DNA of 64,000 nucleotides from QPIN01 sp965224575. Lineage in GTDB: Bacteria; Pseudomonadota; Gammaproteobacteria; Methylococcales; Methylomonadaceae. Made by a program: the position numbers and the translations under genes. Of this stretch, positions 18,555-27,049 are shown piece by piece. Below the pieces are notes generated by a model that made no database searches, was not told the DNA's origin, and saw only the letters and a program-made list of their open reading frames with translations. Each line of letters starts with the position of its first letter. Within the stretch, counting starts at the first letter, position 1. Location: contig CBDCZQ010000006.1 of the NCBI GenBank assembly GCA_965224575.1, forward strand, positions 930,001 through 994,000, read 5' to 3'.

Positions 18555-18683
18555 TTATAACCCTAAACCTAACCGGTTTTTTAATGCTAAATCAAAATTT
18601 TTAATTTTTCTTCTACGCTTGAGTTTTCTTTTCAACATGATCATTTTTATCTTTCTTTGAATGTAATTTAGAAATATTTTCAT
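18555..18683 (-). CDS. Possible small, highly basic protein (42 residues)
   Basis: An ideal ribosome site (AAGGAG, seven bases from ATG) precedes a 42-residue frame starting MKIFLNYIQRK, with about 16 Lys/Arg and few acidic residues, ending LGLGL. It could be a small nucleic-acid or membrane-binding protein. No family recognised. Lies alone between the paired repeat and the ABC transporter gene. The region from 18684 to 19022 holds nothing else I can support. Confidence 0.35.
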   Translation of the reverse strand: MKIFLNYIQRKIKMIMLKRKLKRRRKIKNFDLALKNRLGLGL

Positions 18684-19022
18684 GATTAGACTCCTTATTT
18701 TTACTTAGAACCTGTTTAAGATAGTTATGAACAAGTTCTAAGAAATACGAAACAACTAACTTACACCTCCTGACTTACCTTTTTTGTTATCGCAACAGCA
18801 TAGTTCGTACAGTTAAGGGGGTATATTTTGAAGGTATTGTTGAATCAGCTGTATTTGCTAGAAACTATGTACAACTGCGTTTTTAGTATTATGGGGGGTT
18901 GACTAAAAAACCTGTAGCTTAAAACTGTTTAGTTGTCTTATTTAATAGTTGAGTGGAATGAATTAATGGGTAAGTGGTATTTGTGGGGTAGGACGGCTGT
19001 AGGAGGTGCTTAAGTGTTCTAT

Positions 19023-20843
19023 CTATACCAGAACTTCTTGCTCAGGCAAAAAACCACCTGCTTGCATAGACCACATTTTTGCATAATGACCTTTTAGATT
19101 GAGCAGTTCATTATGATTACCATCTTCAATAATTTTCCCCTCATGAAAAACCAGAATACGTTCCAAATGAGCCAAAGTAGATAAACGATGAGCGATTACC
19201 ATAACGGTTTTATCTTCCATTAAAAACTTTAAGCTTTCCTGAATATGGCTTTCAGTGACAGAATCAAGTGCACTGGTTGCTTCGTCTAATAGTAATATTG
19301 GTGCATCTTTTAAAATAGCTCTCGCCAAGGCAATGCGCTGGCGCTGACCTCCTGAAAGTTTAACCCCTCTTTCACCCACTAATGAATCATATCCTTCTTC
19401 CGTTTCGATAATAAATTCATGGGCATGTGCTTTTTTTGCTGCGTTAATAACCTCTTCATTACTCGCTTCAATACGCCCATAACGAATGTTTTCCATTAAG
19501 CTACGATGAAATAGCATAGGGTCTTGGGGAATCATGGCGATATTATCTCTCAAACTTTCCTGAGATACAGCTTGAATATCTTGTCCATCAATCAAAATAG
19601 TGCCTGACTGTGGCTCAAATAGACGTAGCATTAAATTGAGTAATGAACTTTTACCACTACCAGAAAAACCAACAATGCCTACTTTTTTACCTGAAGGGAT
19701 GGTGATATTTAAATCTTTAAAAACTGGTTTATTAAGCGTATAGCTAAAATTAACATGTTGATATTGAATAGAACCTGCCGATACTTTTAATTCAACGGCT
19801 TGTTTTTGGTCAGTGACATCGTGAGGTGAAACGATAAGGTTCACACCATCGGTAATATTTCCTACATATTCAAAAAACTCCAAAAAACGTCGGCTTAAGC
19901 CGCGAGCTTGTTCAATCAGCATTAAAGAAAGACTAGCTGACATGGCGAATTGACTAATTGTCATGCCTTGTTCGCTCCAAATTTTTAAAGCGTATCCAAT
20001 CACGCCAAACATTAAAAGCATAGCAGCAATAAACTGAAACCAGCGAATGCGCTCCATAAACCAAAAAGTTTTACGTGCGCTATTAACTTCAATATCGAGA
20101 AACTCTTCTAAATAGGCTTGTTCAAAATCACGTCGAGCAAATAATTTAGCATTCATGATATTAGTAACAGAGTCTACAATTTTACCGCTAACTAAGCTTC
20201 GTGAAGCCGCATATTGTTTGGCATATTTTCGACATTTAAGTGCTAATAGGAAGGAGATAATCACGTAAATAATAATCCAGCCAGCCAGTGTTAGAGCAAG
20301 ATCTGTATTAACACCAAATAACAAAAACAGAGAAACACTAAAAGCAATCACTAATGGCCAAAAATCAAACAGAACAGTCCAGATTGTATGGGCAACACTC
20401 ATAGACACTTCGCTGATACGATTGCCTAATGAGCCAGCAAAATGACTCATAAAAAAATGTTGGGAGTGAAGCTGAAGATAAGAAAATAACTCACGTCGAA
20501 CGCGCCTTCTAATGGAAGGCCCTGTAATGACCAGTAAAGCACCGCTAGCTCTGGAAAATAAAACAATACCTAAATTGAGTAAGCCAAAGAGCCACAAAGG
20601 GTTTTCAAGTTGTTCCCAGACAGGTAAGGTTTGTGCATGGGCTTTAGCAACGGCATCCATTATTTGCTTTATTGCATAGGGTAATAGAATACCGCATGCC
20701 GCTTGCCCAGCTTCTAAAATAATCATCAGAAAAAAAGTCCAACGATAATACTTTAGGTAGCGTATGCAAAATTTAAAAGGTGTGGACGGCAACTGTGGCG
20801 CTTTGGCTGCATTAAGTCTTTTACTAAGTGTTGTGGTTTTCAA
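19023..20843 (-). CDS. ABC exporter, fused membrane and ATPase domains
   Basis: 606 residues. The first 340 form a six-helix exporter-type membrane domain; the rest is an ATPase with Walker A GFSGSGKSS, Q-loop MIPQDPML, signature LSGGQRQR, Walker B ILLLDEATSALD and the H-loop histidine in VIAHRLST. It acts as a homodimer or a half of a heterodimer in the inner membrane, exporting lipid, drug or peptide; the sequence does not tell the substrate. The start is a TTG with no obvious ribosome site, because the next ATG would cut the first helix. Monocistronic. Confidence 0.85.
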   Translation of the reverse strand: MKTTTLSKRLNAAKAPQLPSTPFKFCIRYLKYYRWTFFLMIILEAGQAACGILLPYAIKQIMDAVAKAHAQTLPVWEQLENPLWLFGLLNLGIVLFSRASGALLVITGPSIRRRVRRELFSYLQLHSQHFFMSHFAGSLGNRISEVSMSVAHTIWTVLFDFWPLVIAFSVSLFLLFGVNTDLALTLAGWIIIYVIISFLLALKCRKYAKQYAASRSLVSGKIVDSVTNIMNAKLFARRDFEQAYLEEFLDIEVNSARKTFWFMERIRWFQFIAAMLLMFGVIGYALKIWSEQGMTISQFAMSASLSLMLIEQARGLSRRFLEFFEYVGNITDGVNLIVSPHDVTDQKQAVELKVSAGSIQYQHVNFSYTLNKPVFKDLNITIPSGKKVGIVGFSGSGKSSLLNLMLRLFEPQSGTILIDGQDIQAVSQESLRDNIAMIPQDPMLFHRSLMENIRYGRIEASNEEVINAAKKAHAHEFIIETEEGYDSLVGERGVKLSGGQRQRIALARAILKDAPILLLDEATSALDSVTESHIQESLKFLMEDKTVMVIAHRLSTLAHLERILVFHEGKIIEDGNHNELLNLKGHYAKMWSMQAGGFLPEQEVLV

Positions 20844-20914
20844 TATGAGGATAGGGGTTGTAAAAAGATAATTTTAGTAGACTCTATTTATTTACTTCCA
20901 GTTGCCTAATCTCA

Positions 20915-21040
20915 GGGTGTGATTAAAAGCGAAGTAAAGAATGGGTAGGTTGGGCTAACAGCTCTATCGTTAACCCAACATCTTTAGCAAAAATTGTGTT
21001 GGGTTGCCTAAGAGACGGCAGCCCAACCTACATCACACCC
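20915..21040 (-). repeat. Paired-hairpin repeat between ABC exporter and TRAP operon
   Basis: Core 20945-21031 (87 bp), same orientation as 18294. The outer ends GGGTGTGAT and ATCACACCC pair with each other, and the left arm carries GATTAAAAGCGAAGT, shared with the copy at 18264. It begins 6 bases beyond the dctM stop and may terminate the TRAP operon. Confidence 0.88.
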
Positions 21041-21046
21041 AACACT

Positions 21047-22330
21047 TCATTCAATAAACCAAAGACTTAACCAAGGCACATAGGTAATAATAAGGACTGC
21101 TAGCATTAATATAAGCATAAATGGAATGGTTGCCTTATAGATTTCTGTAATCGACTTATTAAACCGATAACTGGCAATAAAAAGGTTCATTCCTACAGGC
21201 GGTGTAAAATAACCAATTTGCATATTAGCAAGAAAGATAACACCTAAATGGATTGGATGAATGCCATAATTTATAGCAATGGGCACAATTAACGGGACTA
21301 CAATCACCAGTGCCGAAAAAATATCTAAAATTGCCCCTAAGATGAGTAGAAAAATATTCAGTAATATCAAAAAGGTCAATTTACTATCAACATTGCCTTT
21401 GATCCATTCAAACAAGTGCATTGGGATTTCAGCATCAACCAAATAATTGGTAAATGCCAAAGAAACGCCCAATATCAGTAATATGCCACCGACCATTTTC
21501 ATGGAGTCCATAACAACTTTGAACAGACCTTGTATATTTATTTCCTTATAAATGAAAACTTCAACCAACATGATATAAAGCGCCGTTACCGCCGCCACTT
21601 CTGAAATAGCAAGGTAACCACCAAAAATTCCGAATCCAATAAAAAGTGGTAACGGTAGCTCCCATGCAGCATCTTTTACGGCGGAAATGGCTTCAGATAA
21701 TGAAAAAGAAGTTTTTTCCAACTTTACATTCCGCGTATTCCAGCCAGCCCATATTGCAAGCATTACAATCATTAATATAGCAGGCAACAAACCAGCCATA
21801 AACAACTCTGGCAAAGTGAATTTCTGACCCAAATTCATTTGTTGAACTATAATTCCATATAAAATCAATGGAATGGAGGGTGGTAACAATAAACCTAAGC
21901 TACCACTGGTTGTCACTAATCCTAAACTGAACTTTTCTTCGTAGCCATCTTTAATTAAAGCAGGTAATAATAAAGCACCTAAGGCCACGATGGTAATGCC
22001 AGAAGCACCCGTAAAGGCGGTAAAGACGGCACAAATTACCAGTGATACGATGGCCAACCCAGAAGGCATCCAACCAAAAAAGACATGAGTTAACCTTAAT
22101 AACCGCTCTGAGGTATTGCTTTCCGATAAAATATACCCAACAAAAGAAAATAACGGCAGTGCAAGCAACATAGGTGTTTGTGCCAGCCGATAAAGCTCCA
22201 CTGCAATAATTGTAAAATCAACTTCCTCACTATAAAATCCCAGCATAGTTGCTGCTAGAATCATTCCAAATAGAGGAACCCCTATTAGCCCCAACACTAT
22301 AATCAAAATTGCTAGCAGAGCTATCATCAT
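21047..22330 (-). CDS. dctM: TRAP transporter, large permease DctM
   Basis: 427 residues, almost all hydrophobic, with about 12 membrane helices typical of DctM, including PLFSFVGYILSES, GASGITIVALGALLLPAL and the late motif PPVGMNLFIA. It imports an organic acid or related solute using the sodium or proton gradient. The start overlaps dctQ by 4 bases, so translation is probably coupled. Last gene of the TRAP operon. Confidence 0.93.
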   Translation of the reverse strand: MMIALLAILIIVLGLIGVPLFGMILAATMLGFYSEEVDFTIIAVELYRLAQTPMLLALPLFSFVGYILSESNTSERLLRLTHVFFGWMPSGLAIVSLVICAVFTAFTGASGITIVALGALLLPALIKDGYEEKFSLGLVTTSGSLGLLLPPSIPLILYGIIVQQMNLGQKFTLPELFMAGLLPAILMIVMLAIWAGWNTRNVKLEKTSFSLSEAISAVKDAAWELPLPLFIGFGIFGGYLAISEVAAVTALYIMLVEVFIYKEINIQGLFKVVMDSMKMVGGILLILGVSLAFTNYLVDAEIPMHLFEWIKGNVDSKLTFLILLNIFLLILGAILDIFSALVIVVPLIVPIAINYGIHPIHLGVIFLANMQIGYFTPPVGMNLFIASYRFNKSITEIYKATIPFMLILMLAVLIITYVPWLSLWFIE

Positions 22331-22818
22331 CTTCGTGTCTCTGGTAAATCAATAAATAGGGCTGATATAGCATAACGAATTGCCATAATACAAAATGAAA
22401 ATGGGATGATAGCTTCGCAAAGCCAATGAGGGATAATACCAAAGGCAATACCACCATATTCATACTCATCAAGTACAAATTTCAAACCAAACCAGGCAAC
22501 AATAAAACAGATGCATGCAGTGACTGCACGAGTGAATCGTACCACTTTGCCTCTAAATTTTTGAGGTAATTTATTGACAAGTACGTCAATGGCGATATGT
22601 TCATCGTTACGACTAGCAACCATTGCACCTAAAAGAGCTAACCATAAAACAGTAATTCGTAATAAGGATTCAGCCCAGATTAGGCCTGCCCCCATAAAAT
22701 TACGCATCACTATTTGTATAACCGCAATCACAATCATCAACAAAAGCAGCCCAATTAATAGCCCCGCCTCTGTTTTTAGTAATAACCGATGAAATTTCTT
22801 TAAACTATTAAAACTCAT
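22327..22818 (-). CDS. dctQ: TRAP transporter, small permease DctQ
   Basis: 163 residues with four membrane helices and the family motif ESLLRITVLWLALLGA. It pairs with DctM in the inner membrane. Overlaps the stop of dctP and the start of dctM by 4 bases on each side, a tightly coupled operon. Confidence 0.92.
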   Translation of the reverse strand: MSFNSLKKFHRLLLKTEAGLLIGLLLLMIVIAVIQIVMRNFMGAGLIWAESLLRITVLWLALLGAMVASRNDEHIAIDVLVNKLPQKFRGKVVRFTRAVTACICFIVAWFGLKFVLDEYEYGGIAFGIIPHWLCEAIIPFSFCIMAIRYAISALFIDLPETRR

Positions 22819-23825
22819 GGATTAAGTTTTCTATAATCTGCTAAATGCTTGTTTAATTCTTTAACTGTATCAGCAGATAAATTTCCGTCTTTTACAAGTT
22901 TTTCATTCGCAATGATGCTTATTTTTCTTAATTCCTCGGCAGCTTTCTTTGTTGGTTCCAGGAACTGAATACCCTGCTTTATCATCGCATCTTTAGCTTT
23001 TAAATTATCTTGTCGATTTTGTTGATCCACCTCTTTGATAATTCGATCCATTACTGATCTTACTGTGACTTGATCCTGTTCGGCTATTTTATTAAAAGCT
23101 TTCTGATCTAGAGCTAAAACACCAAAAATATAGGAAAGAGGAAGATCTGTTACATATTTTACTTTAGTGTGCCATTGTAATGCTAAAGCAGCAATAGGAG
23201 AGCCTGCCACAATGTCAATCATATTAGTTTGCAAGCCCATAAGTACATCACGTATTGGCAATGGAATTGGTGAGATAGAAAATGCTTCCAATGCCACTAA
23301 AGCCAGTTTATTATTTTCAGGGACCCATGCTTTACGAGATCGCATTTGATCAAGCTCCTGGACAGGCTCTATAGACATAATATAAGCCATCCCTATTTCA
23401 GCAAGCCCCAATGATACAAATCCATTCTGTTCGAGGCCTGTCATTAATTCCTTATCCATTTTTTGCCTGACATAATCGACTTCATCTAATCCATGAAATT
23501 TTAAAAGCAACGTATAGAGTCGAATATCAGGATAAATATGGCTCAATGTATTTCCTGTCACTGCTGCACCCTGCAATTGACGTAATCGTATTTTTCGCAA
23601 TACATCCTTGTCTTTTCCCATGACTCCACCAGGGTAAAATTTAAACTCTACTCTTCCTTCGGTTTTTTTCGCTATTTCATCACCACCTTCACGCAACTTT
23701 TGCATCCAGAAAGAACCATCGGGAGATAAAGTAGCAATTTTTAGAGTAACAGCCTGCACAGGGTTGTTAAAAATAAGGAATAACAAGGGAACAAAAACTG
23801 CCCTCTTTAAAAAAAATAATTTCAT
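22815..23825 (-). CDS. dctP: TRAP transporter, substrate-binding protein DctP
   Basis: 336 residues; the signal peptide ends near NNPVQA (residue 25). The mature protein starts VTLKIATLSPDGSFW and has the DctP core with FYPGGVMGKDKD and the Arg-containing ligand region around RSRKAWVPENN. The pairing with a TatT gene marks it as a TatP-type protein, possibly for a hydrophobic ligand, as in Treponema Tp0957/Tp0956. The ligand cannot be named from sequence. Confidence 0.92.
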   Translation of the reverse strand: MKLFFLKRAVFVPLLFLIFNNPVQAVTLKIATLSPDGSFWMQKLREGGDEIAKKTEGRVEFKFYPGGVMGKDKDVLRKIRLRQLQGAAVTGNTLSHIYPDIRLYTLLLKFHGLDEVDYVRQKMDKELMTGLEQNGFVSLGLAEIGMAYIMSIEPVQELDQMRSRKAWVPENNKLALVALEAFSISPIPLPIRDVLMGLQTNMIDIVAGSPIAALALQWHTKVKYVTDLPLSYIFGVLALDQKAFNKIAEQDQVTVRSVMDRIIKEVDQQNRQDNLKAKDAMIKQGIQFLEPTKKAAEELRKISIIANEKLVKDGNLSADTVKELNKHLADYRKLNP

Positions 23826-23916
23826 ATGGTTAAAGTGTTTGTAGATTAGAAAGTGTATCGAAATAATTTGCTAACGGGTGTTCATTTTCGAACCTAATTC
23901 CGTACTCGTTTCTAAG

Positions 23917-24774
23917 TTAAAAATAGTCATCAGCACTTTGTAGTAGCTTCTTTGCTTGTTGTTGTGCCAATGTATTGCTTAAAGTGAACCCTTTTTGATC
24001 TGCCTGGGCATTAATGACTGTGTTTAACAAAGAGTCATGTAGATCACGATCGAACATCATTCTTGCATAATGTTTCGCATATAATACATGCACCATCAAG
24101 TTTTTTCTGTTTGAAAGCTGTAATGCTTTTTCGAAATTGTATTTAGCAACATCTGGTTTTCCTCCTAAAGCAGGAGGGACGACACTTTCCATAACAGCTA
24201 AATATAAAAAAGCCTCTCCGTTTTTGTAATCTTCTTTTACGCTAATTACATGATTCATTAGATGTTTAACTTGAGCCAACTGCGCCACAGCATTCCAGTC
24301 TGAGCGGTTGGCTTGTATCCAGTTTATCCAGCTTGTACCTAACCCATACACAATATCCAGCTCATCTATCGCAGACCGATCAATTATTGGTGTAAAATCG
24401 GCAAAACTCTTTTCATTTAGCTTACAAAAATTATCTTTATGTATGCAAGCAGCATGTAGCGAAAGATCAAATGCTTTTATACTTAACTGTTGTTTTCTTT
24501 TTGAGTTTTGACTGCCTAGTAAAGTATTGTAGGCAGAATATAAGCTTGCTGTACTCATTAACAGAGCTTCATTATCAGGGTCTTTGACTAGTAAAGATTC
24601 TTGTAATAGTAGATATGATGGAATTGCTTCAAGTACGGTTTCAGGATCATTATGATTTAATATCACCTGTTTTAAATTTTTTCCAAAATCGTTAGTTGCA
24701 GATGAAGTTAGCAAACTACAACCATTTGTAAAAAGGAAAATTAATATTAACAAGCTATTCTTGATCTGGGTCAT
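23917..24774 (-). CDS. TRAP-associated lipoprotein TatT
   Basis: 285 residues, first gene of the operon, 91 bases before dctP. The signal ends in FTNGC with Cys19 as the likely lipid-modified residue. The body is helical and TPR-like (for example VAKYNFEKALQLSNRKN and GEAFLYLAVMESVVP), matching TatT, which trimerises and docks to the binding protein to pass ligand in the periplasm. The motif GLGTSWINWIQANRSDWNAV is typical of the family as I remember it. Confidence 0.8.
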   Translation of the reverse strand: MTQIKNSLLILIFLFTNGCSLLTSSATNDFGKNLKQVILNHNDPETVLEAIPSYLLLQESLLVKDPDNEALLMSTASLYSAYNTLLGSQNSKRKQQLSIKAFDLSLHAACIHKDNFCKLNEKSFADFTPIIDRSAIDELDIVYGLGTSWINWIQANRSDWNAVAQLAQVKHLMNHVISVKEDYKNGEAFLYLAVMESVVPPALGGKPDVAKYNFEKALQLSNRKNLMVHVLYAKHYARMMFDRDLHDSLLNTVINAQADQKGFTLSNTLAQQQAKKLLQSADDYF

Positions 24775-25166
24775 AAAATCAAACGTATCATTTTTCTAAA
24801 GACTTTTATAAATGTTACTGTTGGTATTGAATCTTTTGATAAATTAATAACAATAAGGAAACTTGCAGAAAAAAACCACTATTCATGTTTCTTAAATTGA
24901 GCATCAACCAGAAAGTATGGCTAATTCAAAAATAGTCGACTCAACTTTCACTTAATCCCTATGGTAAATCTTTTTAAAAATTATCCTATTATATTAGCTT
25001 TAGAGAAATAGAGTTAAGTTTTTTCTATAAAGTATAAGACTATTGATTGAAAAGAACTGTATTAAAAAGAGTCACAAAAATGAGGTATGACGGGAAAACT
25101 CTATGTAGTTGTTGAATAAAAATCGGCATGTTATCATCAGATTTTAACTAAAATAATTTTAAAACT
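24775..25166. other. Intergenic region with TRAP operon promoter side
   Basis: AT-rich, no gene or repeat that I can support. It separates the TRAP operon (minus strand) from the duplicated two-gene module (plus strand) and must hold both promoters. Confidence 0.35.
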
Positions 25167-25528
25167 ATGGGATTAAGTTCAGAAGAAAAAGAGGCTTGCG
25201 CAGACCTATACTTCACATTTACCGATGGTGACAATAATATGCCAGCTCAATAAGTGGAATGGTGCAGCCGCCGTTGAGCTATATAAAATGATTAAGAGAA
25301 TTAAGGACTGTACTCAAGGGATGGATTATGTCAATACCAAACCTCCCCCCTAAAAATGGTATATCAACTGCAATCGCTGCGGCTAAATACCTACTTGGTA
25401 TCTGGAGAACAATGATCAGTATTGAGGGTAAAATAAAAGCAGGTAAGATTAACCCAAGGTGTAATGAGTCTTTTACTTTAATTTATAGGCAAAATATAAT
25501 AAGAGCTTCTTACGGTCTAGGGTCATGA
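25167..25528 (+). pseudogene. Broken copy of the small protein of the two-gene module
   Basis: Reading in three successive frames gives a relative of the intact 118-residue protein at 47488-47844. Frame one starts SSEEKEACADLYF (intact copy SQEEKVACSDLYY) and stops at a TAA at 25251; frame two gives WNGAAAVELYKMIKR (intact WNANAAVLLYGF); frame three from 25328 gives SIPNLPPKNG and runs to the stop at 25528. So two frame changes have broken the gene. Its last four bases overlap the start of the secreted protein, the same tight junction as in the intact module. Confidence 0.7.
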
Positions 25529-26085
25529 AACTTTTACTAACGCTAGTATTAGTCTGTAATATTGCCTTAGCAAAGGATTTTGATACTACACCCCAGCCTA
25601 TTGAAACCCTTAAGACCCCTGATGGTTACAAGCTTGAATCATATGATAACAGATACACCTTTGCAATCCCCAAGGGATACACTGTAAAAAGAGGGGATAC
25701 TGAAGATGAGTTTTTAATGATAATATCAAAAGGTAAGATTATATCATCAATTATTGAGTGGCCTGCCTCAAACAAACTCCTTTATAACGCAGAGGATTTT
25801 GGATTAAAAGGGAATCGTGGGCAGGTATTAGCTGCTATTTATGATAAGAACTTTACTACCAATAAAGTAGTTAATGAAACTCGGGCAGAAATATTTAAAA
25901 TATCAACAAATGTACAAGTATTCAAGAGAGATAACTTTATATTTTATAAAAAAACTAGAGTTGAGAAAGGTGAAATTGATCTAATAATTTCCAATCTTAA
26001 TAATGATGACCTAATTCATGTTTTGTCTGATAAAGGCAATGAAAAATTCTTTATGAATTTTATCAAGACCTTTAAGAGTAATTAA
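25525..26085 (+). CDS. Small secreted protein of the two-gene module, copy 1
   Basis: 186 residues with a signal peptide cut after LAKDF or LA-KD (about residue 16). The mature part alternates short beta stretches and loops, ending FFMNFIKTFKSN. It is nearly the same as copy 2 at 26247 and a distant relative of the protein at 46972 (shared pattern: signal, AKD, Y-F-x-IP-x-Y, then a block IFKRDNF/IYKNDNDF, then a GE-LIIS-DD stretch). Overlaps the decayed gene upstream by 4 bases. Function unknown; a periplasmic immunity or inhibitor role is one possibility, given gene order and duplication. Confidence 0.65.
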   Translation: MKLLLTLVLVCNIALAKDFDTTPQPIETLKTPDGYKLESYDNRYTFAIPKGYTVKRGDTEDEFLMIISKGKIISSIIEWPASNKLLYNAEDFGLKGNRGQVLAAIYDKNFTTNKVVNETRAEIFKISTNVQVFKRDNFIFYKKTRVEKGEIDLIISNLNNDDLIHVLSDKGNEKFFMNFIKTFKSN

Positions 26086-26088
26086 AAT

Positions 26089-26250
26089 ATGTCATTACCA
26101 ACAACGTCAATAGCTGCTACTAAATACCTACTTAGTTTGGAGAACAATAATATCAGTGTTGAGGGTAAGATTAACGAAAGGTGTAAGGAGTCTTTTGCTT
26201 TAAATTATAGCCGAAATATAATAATAGCTGCTTACGGTCTAGGGTCATGA
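26089..26250 (+). pseudogene. Truncated copy of the small protein, unit 2
   Basis: 53 residues starting MSLPTTSIAATKYLLSLEN and ending AAYGLGS, matching the C-terminal part of unit 1 (SIPNLPPKNG to ASYGLGS) with a short deletion. It has a start and a stop that overlaps the next gene by 3-4 bases, so it might still be translated to couple the secreted protein. Confidence 0.65.
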
Positions 26251-26807
26251 AACTTTTACTAACGTTAGTATTATTCTGTAATATTGCCTTAGCAAAGGAT
26301 TTTGATATTACACCCCAACCTGTTGAAACCATTAACACCCCTGATGGTTACAAGCTTGAATCATTTGATAAGAGATACACCTTTTCAATTCCCAAGGCTT
26401 ACACTATAAAAAGAGCGGATACTGAAATTGAGTTTTTAATGATAATATCAAAAGGTAAGATTATATCATCAATTAGTGAGTGGCCAGCCTCAAACAAATA
26501 CCTTTTTAATGCCGATGATTACGGATTAAAAGGGAATCGTGGGCAGGTATTAGCTGCTATTTATGATCAGAATTTTACTACCAATAAAGTAGTTAATGAA
26601 ACTCGAGCAGAAATATTTAAAATATCAACAAATGTACAAGTATTCAAGAGAGATAACTTTATATTTTATAAAAAAACTAGAATTAAGGAAGGTGAAATTG
26701 AACTAATAATTTCCAATCTTATTAATGATGACATGGTTACTGCTGGGTTTGATCAAGGTAATGACGAGTTCTTTATGAATTTTATCAAGACCTTTAAGAG
26801 TAATTAA
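26247..26807 (+). CDS. Small secreted protein of the two-gene module, copy 2
   Basis: 186 residues, signal peptide MKLLLTLVLFCNIALA. Differs from copy 1 mainly in the regions after the signal, at KAYTIKRADTEIEF and at the C-terminal third (INDDMVTAGFDQGNDEF); the middle (about residues 90-145) is almost unchanged. The reading frame is intact although the partner gene is cut down to its tail. Function unknown. Divergence limited to some segments would fit selection for changed binding. Confidence 0.65.
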   Translation: MKLLLTLVLFCNIALAKDFDITPQPVETINTPDGYKLESFDKRYTFSIPKAYTIKRADTEIEFLMIISKGKIISSISEWPASNKYLFNADDYGLKGNRGQVLAAIYDQNFTTNKVVNETRAEIFKISTNVQVFKRDNFIFYKKTRIKEGEIELIISNLINDDMVTAGFDQGNDEFFMNFIKTFKSN

Positions 26808-26810
26808 AAT

Positions 26811-26870
26811 ATGTCATTACCAAACCTTGTCCCTAAAAATAGTCTATCAACGTCAATAGCTGCGGCTTAT
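26811..26870 (+). pseudogene. Start of a third tandem unit
   Basis: ATGTCATTACCAAACCTTG to about 26870 repeats the beginning of the truncated small gene (MSLPNLVPKNSLSTSIAAA) and then stops matching. It shows the array once had a further unit or that the duplication used this end. Confidence 0.7.
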
Positions 26871-27049
26871 GTTTGATTTTATAGAATAGGAGACTTATAC
26901 TCGTTATTAGTATATTTGCTTTTGAGACAAAAAAATAAGAAACTTGATGATTTTTATTAATAACCTTGTTTTGCATCAACGGTAAATGCTGTAAATCTAA
27001 ACCAATAGGATGTTTATTCTTCATACACCTATCTTCTAGAGAGGTTGAA

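Larger units (their letters stand above)
25325..26870 (+). repeat. Tandem duplication, period 722 bp, plus a third partial start
   Basis: The unit holds the 3' end of the small-protein gene and the whole secreted-protein gene. The ATG ATGTCATTACCAA occurs at 26089 and 26811, exactly 722 bases apart, and secreted-protein starts are at 25525 and 26247, also 722 apart. The first unit keeps a longer small-gene tail; the second has lost part of it; the third breaks off after about 60 bases. Confidence 0.9.

Noticed and set aside
25325..26870. CRISPR-like array
   Set aside because: The repeat period of 722 bp contains genes; it is a tandem gene duplication. No short regularly spaced repeats with unique spacers exist in the window.
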